Shown here piece after piece: positions 9,419-17,775 of a stretch of DNA of 33,054 nt. Both the position numbers and the translations under genes were made by a program. Each line of letters starts with the position of its first letter. Within the stretch, counting starts at the first letter, position 1. The notes under the pieces were generated by a model. It ran no database searches. It saw nothing but the letters and a program-made list of their open reading frames with translations, and was not told where the DNA came from. This DNA comes from an uncultured Clostridia bacterium (GTDB lineage Bacteria; Bacillota; Clostridia; Christensenellales; Borkfalkiaceae): the NCBI GenBank assembly GCA_947631925.1, contig CANRNE010000022.1, forward strand, positions 1 through 33,054, in the 5' to 3' direction.

Positions 9419-10582
9419 TTACAGGCTTGCGCGGAGGATGGCGACGATTTCGGGGCGGGTGAGGACGTGGTAGCCGCCGTCCATGACGCGCGTCGCGTCG
9501 GCGATTCCCTCAATCATGTCGGGCGTGACGCCGAGTTCGGTGAGATTTCTGCTCACGCCAATCTCCTGCATCCAGCCGTCGAGGGCATCGAGCCCGCGGA
9601 GGGCAATCTCCTCATCGCTCCCGGCTTCGGGAACATTCCAGACCTCCACGGCGAAGCGTTTGAACTTCTTCACGCCATACGGCAAAATATAATGATAGTA
9701 GGGAAGAGACACGGCGGAGAGCGTCATTCCGTGCGTGGCGTCCGTATACGCCCCGACCGCCTGCCCGAGCATGTGGACTTCCCAGTCCGTCGTCTTGCCC
9801 TTGGCAATCAGCGTGTTGAGCGCAAGCGAGGCCGCCCACATGAGATTGGAGCGCGCCTCATAGTTTTCGGGGTCTTTGACCGCTACGCGGGAGTTGCGCA
9901 CAATCGACCGCATCAACGCCTCCGCGAGGTCGTCGCTTACGTTGTCGTCCTCGCCCGAGAAGTACTGCTCGCAGACGTGGTTGAAGGCGTCATAGATGCC
10001 CGCGACCATCTGGCGGCGGGGGACGGTGAAGGTATACGTCGGGTCGAGCACGGTGAACTTGGGCATGACGTTGCTGCCGAACACGTGCCCGATTTTCAGT
10101 TTTCTCTCGGGATTGGTAATGACGGCGCCGCCGTTCATCTCACTGCCCGTTCCCACCATCGTGAGCACGCACCCGACGGGGACGATGGGGCAAGCCGGCT
10201 CCTCGAACCGCTCATAGTAGACCTCCCACGGGTCGCCGCCGCAGTGCACCGAGACGGAGAGCGCTTTCGCATAGTCGCACACCGACCCGCCGCCGACCGC
10301 AAGGATGAAGTCCACCCTGTTTTCGCGCGCAATGCGCACGCCGTCGCGCAGTTTGTCCGCCGTGGGATTGGGCATGACGCCGCCGTCCTCGACGACTGCC
10401 TTGTTCGCGGCATGCAGCGCAAAGAGAACTTCATCGTAGATGCCGTTCTTTTTGATGGACCCGCCGCCGTAGACGAGCTGGACCGTCTTCCCGTAGCGCT
10501 CGAGCTCGCCCTTAAGGCTGTCGATGGCGCCCTTTCCGAAGTAGATTTTCGTGGGATTTGCAAATTCAAACCTGCCGAGCAT
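9419..10582 (-). CDS. Iron-containing NAD(P)-dependent alcohol dehydrogenase, YqhD/BdhA type
   Basis: Cytoplasmic group III alcohol dehydrogenase that interconverts aldehydes or ketones and alcohols, typically butanol or broad aldehyde reduction in fermenting clostridia. The 387-residue protein has the N-terminal Rossmann-like dinucleotide site (YGGGSIKKNG near residue 38; GGGSVCDYAKA at 97-107). All four metal ligands of the family are seen: D198 and H202 in IYDAFNHVCEQYF, H270 in EVHMLGQAVG, and H284 in DATHGM. I chose the ATG at 10582 because GGAGG lies seven bases before it; an in-frame TTG at 10594 overlaps that site. Monocistronic: rpmB upstream has its own terminator. The exact substrate cannot be read from the sequence. 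Confidence 0.93.
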   Translation of the reverse strand: MLGRFEFANPTKIYFGKGAIDSLKGELERYGKTVQLVYGGGSIKKNGIYDEVLFALHAANKAVVEDGGVMPNPTADKLRDGVRIARENRVDFILAVGGGSVCDYAKALSVSVHCGGDPWEVYYERFEEPACPIVPVGCVLTMVGTGSEMNGGAVITNPERKLKIGHVFGSNVMPKFTVLDPTYTFTVPRRQMVAGIYDAFNHVCEQYFSGEDDNVSDDLAEALMRSIVRNSRVAVKDPENYEARSNLMWAASLALNTLIAKGKTTDWEVHMLGQAVGAYTDATHGMTLSAVSLPYYHYILPYGVKKFKRFAVEVWNVPEAGSDEEIALRGLDALDGWMQEIGVSRNLTELGVTPDMIEGIADATRVMDGGYHVLTRPEIVAILRASL

Positions 10583-10615
10583 AGTGACCTCCAAATAAAA
10601 GAATTTTTAGATTTT

Positions 10616-10683
10616 CCGAAAAAACACGACGTTTTTCGGCAAATTTCGACGATTTTTTATTATTTCGATTTTTTTCGAAATAA
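10616..10683 (-). promoter_or_regulatory. Two AT-rich inverted repeats in the alcohol dehydrogenase leader
   Basis: Between rpmB and the dehydrogenase start lie two dyads. CCGAAAAA/TTTTTCGG (10616-10639) is an 8-bp stem with an 8-nt loop. TTATTTCGA/TCGAAATAA (10660-10683) is a 9-bp stem with a TTTTTT loop. They may be repressor operators or leader hairpins. Neither matches the Rex consensus that often controls such genes. Confidence 0.45.
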
Positions 10684-10703
10684 AGACAGGGCGGGAATCG
10701 ATA

Positions 10704-10734
10704 AGAAAAAACCCCGCGGCGACGCCGAGGGGAA
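10704..10734 (-). terminator. Terminator of rpmB
   Basis: Minus-strand hairpin CCCC-T-CGGC / GCCG-C-GGGG with a 3-nt loop and one mismatch, followed by TTTTTTC, directly after the rpmB stop codon. Confidence 0.85.
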
Positions 10735-10749
10735 TTTACCGATGCTGCG

Positions 10750-10938
10750 TTATACTCTCTGGACTTTATCGCTTTTGAGGCAGCGCGCGCAGACGTAACC
10801 CGTCTCGACTTTGCCGTCCTTCGAGTAAGTGACCTTCTGCACGTTGGGTGCAAACGTTCTCTTCGTCTTGCGGTTGGAGTGGCTGACGTTGTTGCCCGCC
10901 GTCTGACCTTTTCCGCAAATCGTGCATACTCTCGACAT
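10750..10938 (-). CDS. rpmB: 50S ribosomal protein L28
   Basis: Structural component of the large ribosomal subunit. The 62-residue protein begins [11 protein letters not shown] and carries the CxxC pairs (C5/C8 and C52/C55, in VCARCLKS) of the zinc-binding C+ form of L28. [19 protein letters not shown] is the classic L28 core. The start is the ATG at 10938, with GGAGG eight bases upstream; longer in-frame starts would cross the leader hairpin. Divergent from the asp23-like/fakA operon, the arrangement typical of Firmicutes. Confidence 0.97.
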   Translation of the reverse strand: MSRVCTICGKGQTAGNNVSHSNRKTKRTFAPNVQKVTYSKDGKVETGYVCARCLKSDKVQRV

Positions 10939-10950
10939 AATTAGACCTCC

Positions 10951-10983
10951 GCATGGAAATTTCGCACGGCGAAACCGCCATGC
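10951..10983 (-). promoter_or_regulatory. Leader hairpin abutting the rpmB ribosome binding site
   Basis: The outer stem GCATGG/CCATGC (10978-10983 with 10951-10956 on the minus strand) encloses an inner CGGTTTCGCCG hairpin and ends one base before the GGAGG sequence. It could control translation or protect the mRNA 5' end; autoregulation is only an inference. Confidence 0.45.
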
Positions 10984-11000
10984 AACCGCATAACACAGAT

Positions 11001-11029
11001 ATGATACCATTTCGCGGGGAAAAAATCAA
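11001..11029 (-). promoter_or_regulatory. Promoter of rpmB
   Basis: TTGATT (11024-11029, minus strand), a 17-bp spacer, and TATCAT (11001-11006). Confidence 0.75.
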
Positions 11030-11090
11030 TAAAAAACGGGGGCAAAACGCACATTTTTTTTCGAATCTTCGAATTTTTTCCGAATATCGC

Positions 11091-11119
11091 TTGCAAATTC
11101 CGTGCCAATAGGGTAGAAT
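11091..11119 (+). promoter_or_regulatory. Promoter of the asp23-like/fakA operon
   Basis: TTGCAA (11091-11096), a 17-bp spacer, and TAGAAT (11114-11119), 25 bp before the start at 11145. Divergent from the rpmB promoter. Confidence 0.7.
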
Positions 11120-11144
11120 ATGATAAAGAGGCTACGGGAAAATT

Positions 11145-11495
11145 ATGTCAGTCAGCACAAGCAACGCATACGGCAAAATTTCCATATCCGACCTTGCAAT
11201 TGCCAAGGTCGCGTCTCAGGCTGCGGTGGAGAGTTACGGCATCGTGGATACCGTCGCGCGCCGTTTTACCGAGACTTTGGCCGAGCTCCTCGGCAAAGAC
11301 GCGGGCGGCAAGGGCGTGAAAGTCGTGACATCGGGCAACCGCATCTTTATTGACGTCTATGTTCTCATCAAGTACGGGGTCTCCATCGAGGCCGTCGCCG
11401 AATCCCTGAAAGAGGCGATAAAGTACAAGGTGGAGAACTTTACGGGAATGATAGTCGATACAGTCAACGTCAATATCGTCGGTCTCAAACTCTGA
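11145..11495 (+). CDS. yloU: Asp23/Gls24 family envelope-stress protein (YloU-like)
   Basis: A 116-residue protein of the Asp23/Gls24 (DUF322) family. It has the usual fold signature: an N-terminal GKISISDLAIAKVASQAAVESYGIV segment, here cited as residues 10-34, then IFIDVYVLIKYGVSI and a C-terminal NFTGMIVDTVNVNIVGLKL strand. In Firmicutes such proteins are membrane-associated or cytoplasmic envelope-stress factors, and the gene routinely sits directly before fakA/yloV, as here (32-bp gap). A weak ribosome binding site precedes the ATG. The molecular function of the family is poorly defined. Confidence 0.9.
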   Translation: MSVSTSNAYGKISISDLAIAKVASQAAVESYGIVDTVARRFTETLAELLGKDAGGKGVKVVTSGNRIFIDVYVLIKYGVSIEAVAESLKEAIKYKVENFTGMIVDTVNVNIVGLKL

Positions 11496-11527
11496 CCGAG
11501 GCCTTCCTCTTTGAAATCGGAGATATC

Positions 11528-13177
11528 ATGCAAAAAACGATAAACTGCGTCACCTTCCGCAAGATGGTGTTGGTCGGCGCAAAACTTCTTGAAAACAATC
11601 GGGCGAAGGTGGACGCGCTCAACGTCTTCCCCGTGCCCGACGGTGACACCGGGACGAATATGTCGCTCACGATGCAGTCGGCAGTGAAGGAGCTCTCCTC
11701 CACTTCTTCGAACAGCTTTGCGGACGTGTGCGACTGTATTTCGCGGGGTGCCTTAAAGGGCGCGCGGGGGAACTCGGGCGTCATTCTTTCCCAGATTTTC
11801 CGCGGGATTTGCACGGTGCTTCGCACCGCGAAGCCGGAAGTAGACACCCGCACCTTTGCAAAGGCGATGGAATCGGGCACCAAAGTTGCCTACAACGCCG
11901 TCGCAACCCCCAAGGAGGGGACCATTCTCACCGTCGTCCGCATGATGAGCGAATTCGCCGTCAAGAATGCGGGCAAATACCGCGACTACGAGACTTTCCT
12001 GCCCGCCGTCATCGAAGAGGGGGACAAGGCGCTCGCAAAGACGCCCGAACTTCTTCCCGTCCTCAAAAAAGCGGGCGTCGTCGACTCGGGCGGCGTCGGA
12101 CTTATGACCATCATGCGCGGATTTTTGTCCGCCGTCATGGGGGAAGAGGTCGTCTCCGAAGTGCAGACAGACGCCTCCGCCCAGAATGCGATGGACGCCG
12201 AATTCGGCGACAACTCGGACATCATCAACATGGACCTCGGCGAAATCCAGTTCGCCTACTGCACCGAGTTCTTCATCATCAACTTAAAGAAGAGCACGAC
12301 GCTTGCCGACATCGAACGGCTGCGCGAACGGCTGTTGGAGATTGGCGATTCCGTCATCTGCATCGGCGACCTCGAGCTCGTCAAAGTCCACGTCCACACC
12401 AATTGCCCCGGCGTCGCGCTCACCTACGCGCTCGAACTCGGAGAGTTGGACCGCCCGAAGATTGAGAACATGCTCGAGCAGAACAGGGCGCTGCGCAAAA
12501 AGCGCGAGGCGGAGAAGAAGGAGCAGGGCATGCTCGCCATCTGCGCGGGCGAGGGCATCGCGGACATCTTCAAGGACCTCTTCGTGGACCGCGTCATCGA
12601 GGGCGGCCAGACGATGAACCCCTCCGCGGACGACATCGCAACCGCCGTGCGCAAGATAAACGCGGACAACGTGTTTGTCTTCCCCAACAACAAGAACATC
12701 ATCCTCGCCGCAGAACAGGCGAAGGCGCTCGTCGAAAACCGCACCATTCACGTCATTCCGACCAAGAATATCCCGCAGGGGTTCGCCGCCGCGCTCGCCT
12801 TCTCCCCCGAAGTCAGCGCCGAGGAGAACAAGACGAATATGATTCACGCGCTCGACTATGTGCGCGCGGGACAGGTCACGCACGCCGTGCGCACGACCAA
12901 CGTCAACGGCTTCAAGATTAAGGAAGGGGACATCATCGGGCTCGACGACAAGAAGATTCTCGCCAAGAGCGACAACATCGACGACACGGTGATGACGCTC
13001 CTCGACAAGCTCAAGGACGAATCCCACGAAGTCATCACGCTGTACTACGGCGCGGACGTGACGGAGGATGAGGCATCCGAACTTGCGGCAAGAGTACAGG
13101 AGGCCTTCCCCGACTGTGAGGTGGACTTCCACTACGGCGGGCAGCCCGTCTACTACTATCTCGTTTCTCTCGAATGA
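11528..13177 (+). CDS. fakA: Fatty acid kinase catalytic subunit-like protein, DAK2 domain (FakA/YloV)
   Basis: Predicted ATP-dependent kinase that phosphorylates fatty acids bound to a FakB (DegV) partner, feeding exogenous fatty acids into phospholipids. The 549-residue length is typical. The N-terminal DAK2/DhaL domain shows the Mg-ATP motif VPDGDTGTNM (residues 36-45) and RGARGNSGVILSQIFRG. A middle domain and a C-terminal FakA_C-like domain follow. The ATG at 11528 has GGAGA upstream. No fakB is present in the window. Often called YloV by synteny; the fatty acid substrate is inferred from the family. Confidence 0.92.
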   Translation: MQKTINCVTFRKMVLVGAKLLENNRAKVDALNVFPVPDGDTGTNMSLTMQSAVKELSSTSSNSFADVCDCISRGALKGARGNSGVILSQIFRGICTVLRTAKPEVDTRTFAKAMESGTKVAYNAVATPKEGTILTVVRMMSEFAVKNAGKYRDYETFLPAVIEEGDKALAKTPELLPVLKKAGVVDSGGVGLMTIMRGFLSAVMGEEVVSEVQTDASAQNAMDAEFGDNSDIINMDLGEIQFAYCTEFFIINLKKSTTLADIERLRERLLEIGDSVICIGDLELVKVHVHTNCPGVALTYALELGELDRPKIENMLEQNRALRKKREAEKKEQGMLAICAGEGIADIFKDLFVDRVIEGGQTMNPSADDIATAVRKINADNVFVFPNNKNIILAAEQAKALVENRTIHVIPTKNIPQGFAAALAFSPEVSAEENKTNMIHALDYVRAGQVTHAVRTTNVNGFKIKEGDIIGLDDKKILAKSDNIDDTVMTLLDKLKDESHEVITLYYGADVTEDEASELAARVQEAFPDCEVDFHYGGQPVYYYLVSLE

Positions 13178-13183
13178 CAAAAG

Positions 13184-13217
13184 CAGCTGCGCAACTTGCG
13201 CAGCACTTTGTATTTTT
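13184..13217 (+). terminator. Weak terminator-like hairpin after fakA
   Basis: GCTGCGC/GCGCAGC stem (13186-13192 with 13198-13204), five-base loop, then ACTTTGTATTTTT. The interrupted T-tract suggests partial termination with read-through towards recG. Confidence 0.5.
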
Positions 13218-13295
13218 GCACCCTGTTTGCATTTTTTCCTCAAAAAAGGGGGAATTGCGGCCGCTGCGGCGCACAATCTAAGGGAAGGAGGAATT

Positions 13296-13742
13296 ATGAA
13301 AAAGGTTCGCATTTCCATTGCCGTGCTCACGGCAGTATTCTTCGCGCTCTTTGCCGCATGCTTTGCCCTTGTCGTGCTCTCGGGCGGAATTGTCGGCCCG
13401 TCGGACGACCTCGGGGAAGGCCTCGCGCTGGTGTTCGGCGTCTTGTTTTCCATCATTCCGCTTTATGCGGGCTTTCCCGTCATCATCGCGCTCTTTGTCC
13501 TCACGGTGTGCATGTTTGCCGTCAAAAAGAAGCTCCCGACGGCGATTGCCGAGCTCATTTTCCTGTTGGTCTATCTGCCCGCGCTCGTCGTCTTGGTCTA
13601 TGTCATTTGCGCGACGTATTTGACGCGCTTGGCCGTTTTGGCAGCGCTGACCGCGGGCATGGGTGCCGTCTATCTCGCCGTCTTCGTCCTTGCCTGCGTC
13701 TATGTCCATCTCTGCCGCAGCGAAAGGAGGCTACCCGCATGA
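13296..13742 (+). CDS. Small integral membrane protein of unknown function upstream of recG
   Basis: A 148-residue hydrophobic protein with about four predicted TM helices: MKKVRISIAVLTAVFF... start, then stretches near residues 40-65, 80-105 and 115-140. It has no recognisable domain. The start ATG at 13296 has a strong AAGGAGG site. The stop codon overlaps the recG start (ATGA), so translation is probably coupled. Presence in the fakA-recG cluster is positional only and gives no clear function. Confidence 0.8.
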   Translation: MKKVRISIAVLTAVFFALFAACFALVVLSGGIVGPSDDLGEGLALVFGVLFSIIPLYAGFPVIIALFVLTVCMFAVKKKLPTAIAELIFLLVYLPALVVLVYVICATYLTRLAVLAALTAGMGAVYLAVFVLACVYVHLCRSERRLPA

Positions 13743-15742
13743 AGCTGACCGAAGTGCGCGGCATCGGCGCCAAGCGCGCGGAGGGACTCAACAAACTCGG
13801 AATGCGGACGACGGGGGACCTCGTCCGCTATTTTCCGCGCAGTTATCTCGACATGACGAAGCGGGTCTCCGTGCGGGACGTCGTTCACAACGACATGGCG
13901 CTCATCGCCTGCACCGTCGTCTATGTCGAGCCCGTGCAGACCAAGAAGAAGCTGAAAATCGTGCGCGCTCTGCTCGAACAGGGACGGGACAACTTCACCG
14001 CAGTCTGGTTCAACACCCCATATATTGTAAAAAAACTCACCCCGGGGGAGTACCTCTTCTACGGACGGGTGCAGAATTACTACGACCGCATTTCCCTCAT
14101 CAATCCCACCTTCGAGCGCCTCGACGCGAACAACAAACTCAAGGGGCTCATCCCCATGTACCCGCTCAAGGCGGGCGTCGCCCAGTGGGAGGTGCGCGGC
14201 GCCATCCGTGCCGCCCTCTCCGCCGAATATTTCCACTCCGCCATCCCTGCCCAGCTGTGTGAAAAATACGACCTCATGCCGCTTGCGGACGCGTTCCGAG
14301 GGGTCCATGTCCCGCAGTCGCAGGAAGATGCGGACAAATCTTCCGAACGGGTCGCCCTCGAGGAATACTTCACCCTCATCTCCGCGTTCAAGCTCATCAA
14401 GGGGGACAAAAAGGAGGCGCGCCTGCGCAAATACACCGTGACCGAACGACAGGTGGCGGCGTTTGAGAAGCGTTTCCCCTTCACCTTCACGAAGGGCCAA
14501 CAGGGCGCCGTGCGCGCGATTTATGACGATTTGACGGGCCCAGCCCGTATGAATCGCCTCCTGCAGGGGGACGTCGGCAGCGGGAAGACCGCAGTCGCGC
14601 TCTGCGGCATCTTCATGGCGGTCGCGAGCGGCTTTCAGGCCGTCTATCTCTCCCCCACGGAAGTTCTCGCCGCACAGAATTTCTCCGTTTTAGAGAGGTA
14701 TTTCCCCGATTTCCGCGTGGGGTATCTCGCGGGCGCTTCCACTGCAAAGGAGAAGCGGGAGATGAAAGAGGCGCTCGCCGCGGGCGAAATCGACATTTTT
14801 TGCGGCACCCATGCCGTGCTTCAGGAGGATGTGCACTTTTCCAATCTCGCCTTCTGCGTGTGCGACGAACAGCACCGCTTCGGCGTCGCCCAGCGCAATA
14901 CCCTCGGCGAAAAAGGGGAGGGCGCGGACGTGCTCGTCATGTCGGCAACGCCCATTCCCCGCACCCTGTCCCTCATTTTCTATGGCGACCTCGACATCAC
15001 GACGATTCCCGACAAGCCGCAGGAGAGGCAGGAAGTCTCGACGGCAATCATCCCCGAACGCAAGTATGAGGACATGCTCGGCTGGATTCGCAAGGAGGTC
15101 GCCCGCGGCAGGCAGGCGTACTTCGTCTGTCCGCGCATCGAGGATGAGGAGGGCGAGGCGACGGGTGCGAGCGAATTATACGAAAAGTTGAAGATTTCTC
15201 TGCCAGAAGTTCGCTTTGCGCTTCTCCACGGAAGAATGAAGGAGAAGGAAAAGGCGGATACCATGTCCGCGTTCAAGGCCAAAAAATACGATGCACTCGT
15301 CGCAACGACGGTCATCGAAGTGGGCGTGGACGTGCCCGACGCCACCGTCATGGTCATCTACGACGCCGAGCGGTTCGGGCTCTCCCAGCTCCACCAGCTC
15401 CGCGGCCGCGTGGGAAGGGGCGCAGAGAAGAGCTATTGCTTTTTACTCGTCGGAAAAGAGAGCGAGAACGGCACCGCACGGCTGAACATCTTAAAGACGA
15501 CGTCGGACGGCTTCCTCCTCGCCGAAAAGGACCTCGAAATGCGGGGAGGGGGGGATTTTCTCGGCACCCGCCAGAGCGGACGCTTCCTCGGCGGCGTCAA
15601 GAACCTGAAATACGGCACGAATGTCATCTTTACGGCGAAGAAACTCGTCGACGAGACCTTCGAGCGCCGCCTCGACCTCGCCGCCGTCCGCATTGCCGCC
15701 ATGGAAAAGTACGAAAGCTTGAAAGATGTGGTGATGAACTGA
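13739..15742 (+). CDS. recG: ATP-dependent DNA helicase RecG
   Basis: Replication-fork and Holliday-junction remodelling helicase. The 667-residue length matches the family. It has an N-terminal wedge/OB region (LTEVRGIGAKRAEGL, RYFPRSYLD) for fork binding. The SF2 helicase motifs follow: Q-like FTKGQQGAV, Walker A GDVGSGKTAVA (about residue 278), DEQHRFGVAQR (motif II), SATPIPRTL (motif III), TVIEVGVDVPDA (V) and QLRGRVGRG (VI). The ATG at 13739 overlaps the previous stop by four bases. In Bacillus recG also lies downstream of yloV. Confidence 0.97.
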   Translation: MKLTEVRGIGAKRAEGLNKLGMRTTGDLVRYFPRSYLDMTKRVSVRDVVHNDMALIACTVVYVEPVQTKKKLKIVRALLEQGRDNFTAVWFNTPYIVKKLTPGEYLFYGRVQNYYDRISLINPTFERLDANNKLKGLIPMYPLKAGVAQWEVRGAIRAALSAEYFHSAIPAQLCEKYDLMPLADAFRGVHVPQSQEDADKSSERVALEEYFTLISAFKLIKGDKKEARLRKYTVTERQVAAFEKRFPFTFTKGQQGAVRAIYDDLTGPARMNRLLQGDVGSGKTAVALCGIFMAVASGFQAVYLSPTEVLAAQNFSVLERYFPDFRVGYLAGASTAKEKREMKEALAAGEIDIFCGTHAVLQEDVHFSNLAFCVCDEQHRFGVAQRNTLGEKGEGADVLVMSATPIPRTLSLIFYGDLDITTIPDKPQERQEVSTAIIPERKYEDMLGWIRKEVARGRQAYFVCPRIEDEEGEATGASELYEKLKISLPEVRFALLHGRMKEKEKADTMSAFKAKKYDALVATTVIEVGVDVPDATVMVIYDAERFGLSQLHQLRGRVGRGAEKSYCFLLVGKESENGTARLNILKTTSDGFLLAEKDLEMRGGGDFLGTRQSGRFLGGVKNLKYGTNVIFTAKKLVDETFERRLDLAAVRIAAMEKYESLKDVVMN

Positions 15743-15779
15743 AAGGTTTCGCGCGATTTCTTTTGCTTGGTTCTCCGCC

Positions 15780-15925
15780 GTCATCAGGCCCAAGCCGCAT
15801 GCCGCTCCAACTGTCATCAGGGCCAAGCCGCGTGCCGCCATTTTGTCATCAGGGCCAAGCCGCGCAAGCGGCGCGTGGAGAAATCTCGTTCCAAATCGTC
15901 ACCCTGAGCCTGTCGAAGGGTATCC
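15780..15925 (+). repeat. Dispersed intergenic repeat, copy 1
   Basis: Three tandem-like occurrences of TCATCAGGGCCAAGCC (at about 15781, 15814 and 15846) lead into an 82-bp segment (15844-15925). That segment recurs almost exactly at 17809-17889, differing by about one substitution and one indel. It contains CACCCTGAGCCTGTCGAAGG, a motif widely dispersed between bacterial genes. No reading frame fits. It fills most of the gap after recG. Confidence 0.85.
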
Positions 15926-15981
15926 TTATTTCAGTCTTGTCATTTCGAACCAATCGTGAAAAGCTCTTTTCCCGATAAACA

Positions 15982-16012
15982 ACAAACCCCCGCCAAGGCC
16001 GCGGGGGTTTGT
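15982..16012. terminator. Strong hairpin between recG and the zinc-ribbon gene pair
   Basis: Perfect 12-bp stem ACAAACCCCCGC/GCGGGGGTTTGT with a 7-nt loop, between converging genes. The minus-strand side continues TGTTTATC, the plus-strand side CATAAC, so it best serves the minus-strand operon and possibly both. Confidence 0.7.
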
Positions 16013-16062
16013 CATAACAATGGTTATTCCTCGTCGGAATCGGGCGAGGGCGCCGCTTTTCA

Positions 16063-16476
16063 TCAATAATAATAGTAACGACCGCCAAAAATAGCATATG
16101 CAATGAAGCAATAGGAGAGCGCAATGGAGACGAGTACGATGCCCGCAATCGCAAGTCCGCGCGCCACGCTGTCGTTTCCTTCTTTTGCCTTATAAAGACC
16201 GTAGATATTGAGCACAAGCCCAATGAGTCCTGCGGTCACATAAAGTTCGCTCCCCAAAAAGCCGTTCATATGAACTATCACGAGCGTTACGAGTACGGTT
16301 GTGGTGACAAAGGATATGATTGAGAGTGCAAATCCGGAGACGGAAGCTATTCTGCCTGTTTTGGCGGCAGGGCTTTTTATGTTCCCGGGTGCGTGCATCT
16401 TTCCCGTCGGTGTGCCGCAATCGGGGCACATGAATGCGCTTTCCGCAAGTTCTTTCCCACAGTGTTTACAATACAT
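16063..16476 (-). CDS. Zinc-ribbon membrane protein (137 aa)
   Basis: Starts MYCKHCGKELAESAFMCPDCG, a double CxxC zinc ribbon of the type that opens many small Firmicutes membrane proteins (residues 2-20). Then come a short linker and three to four TM helices. The tail ends GGRYYYY. The start is the ATG at 16476 with GAGG upstream; the longer in-frame start has no good ribosome binding site. Lies 45 bp after a larger protein of the same layout and shares its promoter. Biochemical function unknown. Confidence 0.8.
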   Translation of the reverse strand: MYCKHCGKELAESAFMCPDCGTPTGKMHAPGNIKSPAAKTGRIASVSGFALSIISFVTTTVLVTLVIVHMNGFLGSELYVTAGLIGLVLNIYGLYKAKEGNDSVARGLAIAGIVLVSIALSYCFIAYAIFGGRYYYY

Positions 16477-16521
16477 AGTTGACCTCATTTTCAAATGATT
16501 TTTATTCCTTTACGGGGAATA

Positions 16522-17424
16522 TCAGGTGAAATTTATAAAATATAAAACTTCATAGATGCAGTACATCACAAAGAACAGGAGAATCGCCGCTGCAGACAGG
16601 ATGATGGCCGTGCCCGAGAGCGCCTTGTATTTTTTCACTTCCGCCGCATTCACGAATGCGTAAATTCCGACGAGCAATCCGATGAGCGAAGTGGCAATCG
16701 TCAACAGTCCCATCGTATTGCCGAAAATCAAGGGGAATGTCTTGTATTCAAATGTTGCAACTTTGTCATTGAGACCGTATACGGCGGCATATTCATACCC
16801 GAACGCCGCGGAGTATATGACGAACAAGGTACAGCAGACAAGCGCGATGAGCGAGCAGGTGAATGCAATTGTCGCCCATGCTTTGGCCTTTGCCTTGTCG
16901 GCGGCAGGACTCCCCGCGACAATCACCGTCTTTTCCACGGGAACAGCCGCCTTTTCTTCGCTGTCGGCATGGGGTGACGGCTCCGCCTTTTCGTCGATGA
17001 TTTCGTCCACGGGCTCGTCACTGTAACCGTCTTCACCGATTTCCGCTTCCCCAAGGTCGTCCTCGGGTTCGACATAAACCGTCCGCCTTTGCACTCTTCT
17101 ACCCCTTGTGTCATCCTCGGTGCAGAGCATGATAATGCCCGCAATCAGGCTCACAAAGAGCAGCGTGCAGATTTTGAACCCGGTGCCTATGGGGATACCG
17201 TCGCGCGTGCGCCTGAAATAGATGATTGTCATGGGCAAAGTCCACGCGAGGGGGATAAGAAATCCGCCAAGGGACATCATCACACAACCGATAATCATAA
17301 AAACTTTGGTGACGATGTGTCTGTCGTCCGAACGTTTTTCCGAATAATTTCTCGTCGGTGCACCGCAGTTGGGACACATGACGGCTTCGTCCGACAACGC
17401 TTTCCCACAGTGTTCGCAAAACAT
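16522..17424 (-). CDS. Zinc-ribbon membrane protein (300 aa)
   Basis: Opens with MFCEHCGKALSDEAVMCPNCG, a double CxxC zinc ribbon nearly identical in pattern to that of the next gene. Two TM helices follow (about 38-62 and 85-102), then a long acidic cytoplasmic or linker region (about 105-165) and four TM helices to the end. The pair probably arose by duplication of the N-terminal module. The ATG at 17424 has GAGGTG upstream. Transcribed divergently from an XRE repressor gene, which may control it. No defined function. Confidence 0.82.
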   Translation of the reverse strand: MFCEHCGKALSDEAVMCPNCGAPTRNYSEKRSDDRHIVTKVFMIIGCVMMSLGGFLIPLAWTLPMTIIYFRRTRDGIPIGTGFKICTLLFVSLIAGIIMLCTEDDTRGRRVQRRTVYVEPEDDLGEAEIGEDGYSDEPVDEIIDEKAEPSPHADSEEKAAVPVEKTVIVAGSPAADKAKAKAWATIAFTCSLIALVCCTLFVIYSAAFGYEYAAVYGLNDKVATFEYKTFPLIFGNTMGLLTIATSLIGLLVGIYAFVNAAEVKKYKALSGTAIILSAAAILLFFVMYCIYEVLYFINFT

Positions 17425-17448
17425 GGTTTTTCACCTCGTTTTTCTTTT

Positions 17449-17477
17449 ATTCTATCACAAGTTTTCTTGTGCGTCAA
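17449..17477 (-). promoter_or_regulatory. Promoter of the zinc-ribbon gene pair with a dyad in its spacer
   Basis: TTGACG (17472-17477) and TAGAAT (17449-17454) on the minus strand, 17 bp apart. The spacer is itself a dyad, CACAAG-TTTT-CTTGTG (17456-17471), a likely operator. The -35 box overlaps the divergent promoter. Confidence 0.75.
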
Positions 17478-17503
17478 ACAATTTTACAACTATAATTGTA
17501 AAA
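17467..17503 (+). promoter_or_regulatory. Promoter and operator of the XRE repressor gene
   Basis: TTGTGC (17467-17472), an 18-bp spacer, and TATAAT (17491-17496). The -10 box sits inside a perfect dyad, TTTTACAA-CTATAA-TTGTAAAA (17482-17503), which suggests autorepression. The start codon at 17511 is only 14 bp beyond the -10 box, so the mRNA leader is very short. Confidence 0.7.
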
Positions 17504-17510
17504 TTTTTGT

Positions 17511-17720
17511 ATGAGCATTCTGTTCGCTGAAAACTTGAAAACGTTGCGCAGGGAGAGAGGGGTTTCCCAAAAGACGCTCGGCGAGGCGGTCGGCGTCACG
17601 CAGCAGTGCGTGAGTGAATGGGAGAAGGGCAACATGGAGCCGACTCTCTCCTGTCTTTGGCGGCTTGCCGATTTTTTCGGCGTGTCTATTGACGTCCTTT
17701 GCGGCCGCCGCGAGTGGTAG
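17511..17720 (+). CDS. Small XRE-family (Cro/CI-type) transcriptional regulator
   Basis: A 69-residue single-domain helix-turn-helix protein (HTH_3 type). LRRERGVSQKTLGEAVGVTQ forms helices 2-3, followed by VSEWEKGNMEPTLSCLWRLADFF, here spanning residues 34-56. It is expected to bind as a dimer to the dyads in the upstream divergent promoter region and so to control itself and possibly the zinc-ribbon genes. There is no Shine-Dalgarno sequence and the leader is minimal, so the message may be nearly leaderless. Confidence 0.9.
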   Translation: MSILFAENLKTLRRERGVSQKTLGEAVGVTQQCVSEWEKGNMEPTLSCLWRLADFFGVSIDVLCGRREW

Positions 17721-17775
17721 ATTTTACACCCCGTTCCCACTCCAATCTATCATTTCGCCCCACTGTTTTCTTTTC

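Noticed and set aside
12284-13456. Long minus-strand frame opposite fakA
   Set aside because: Shadow of a strongly supported plus-strand gene; no start signals or recognisable domain.
15780-15870. CRISPR array from the repeated TCATCAGGGCCAAGCC unit
   Set aside because: Units are short, unevenly spaced and joined to a long dispersed repeat; no cas genes are present.
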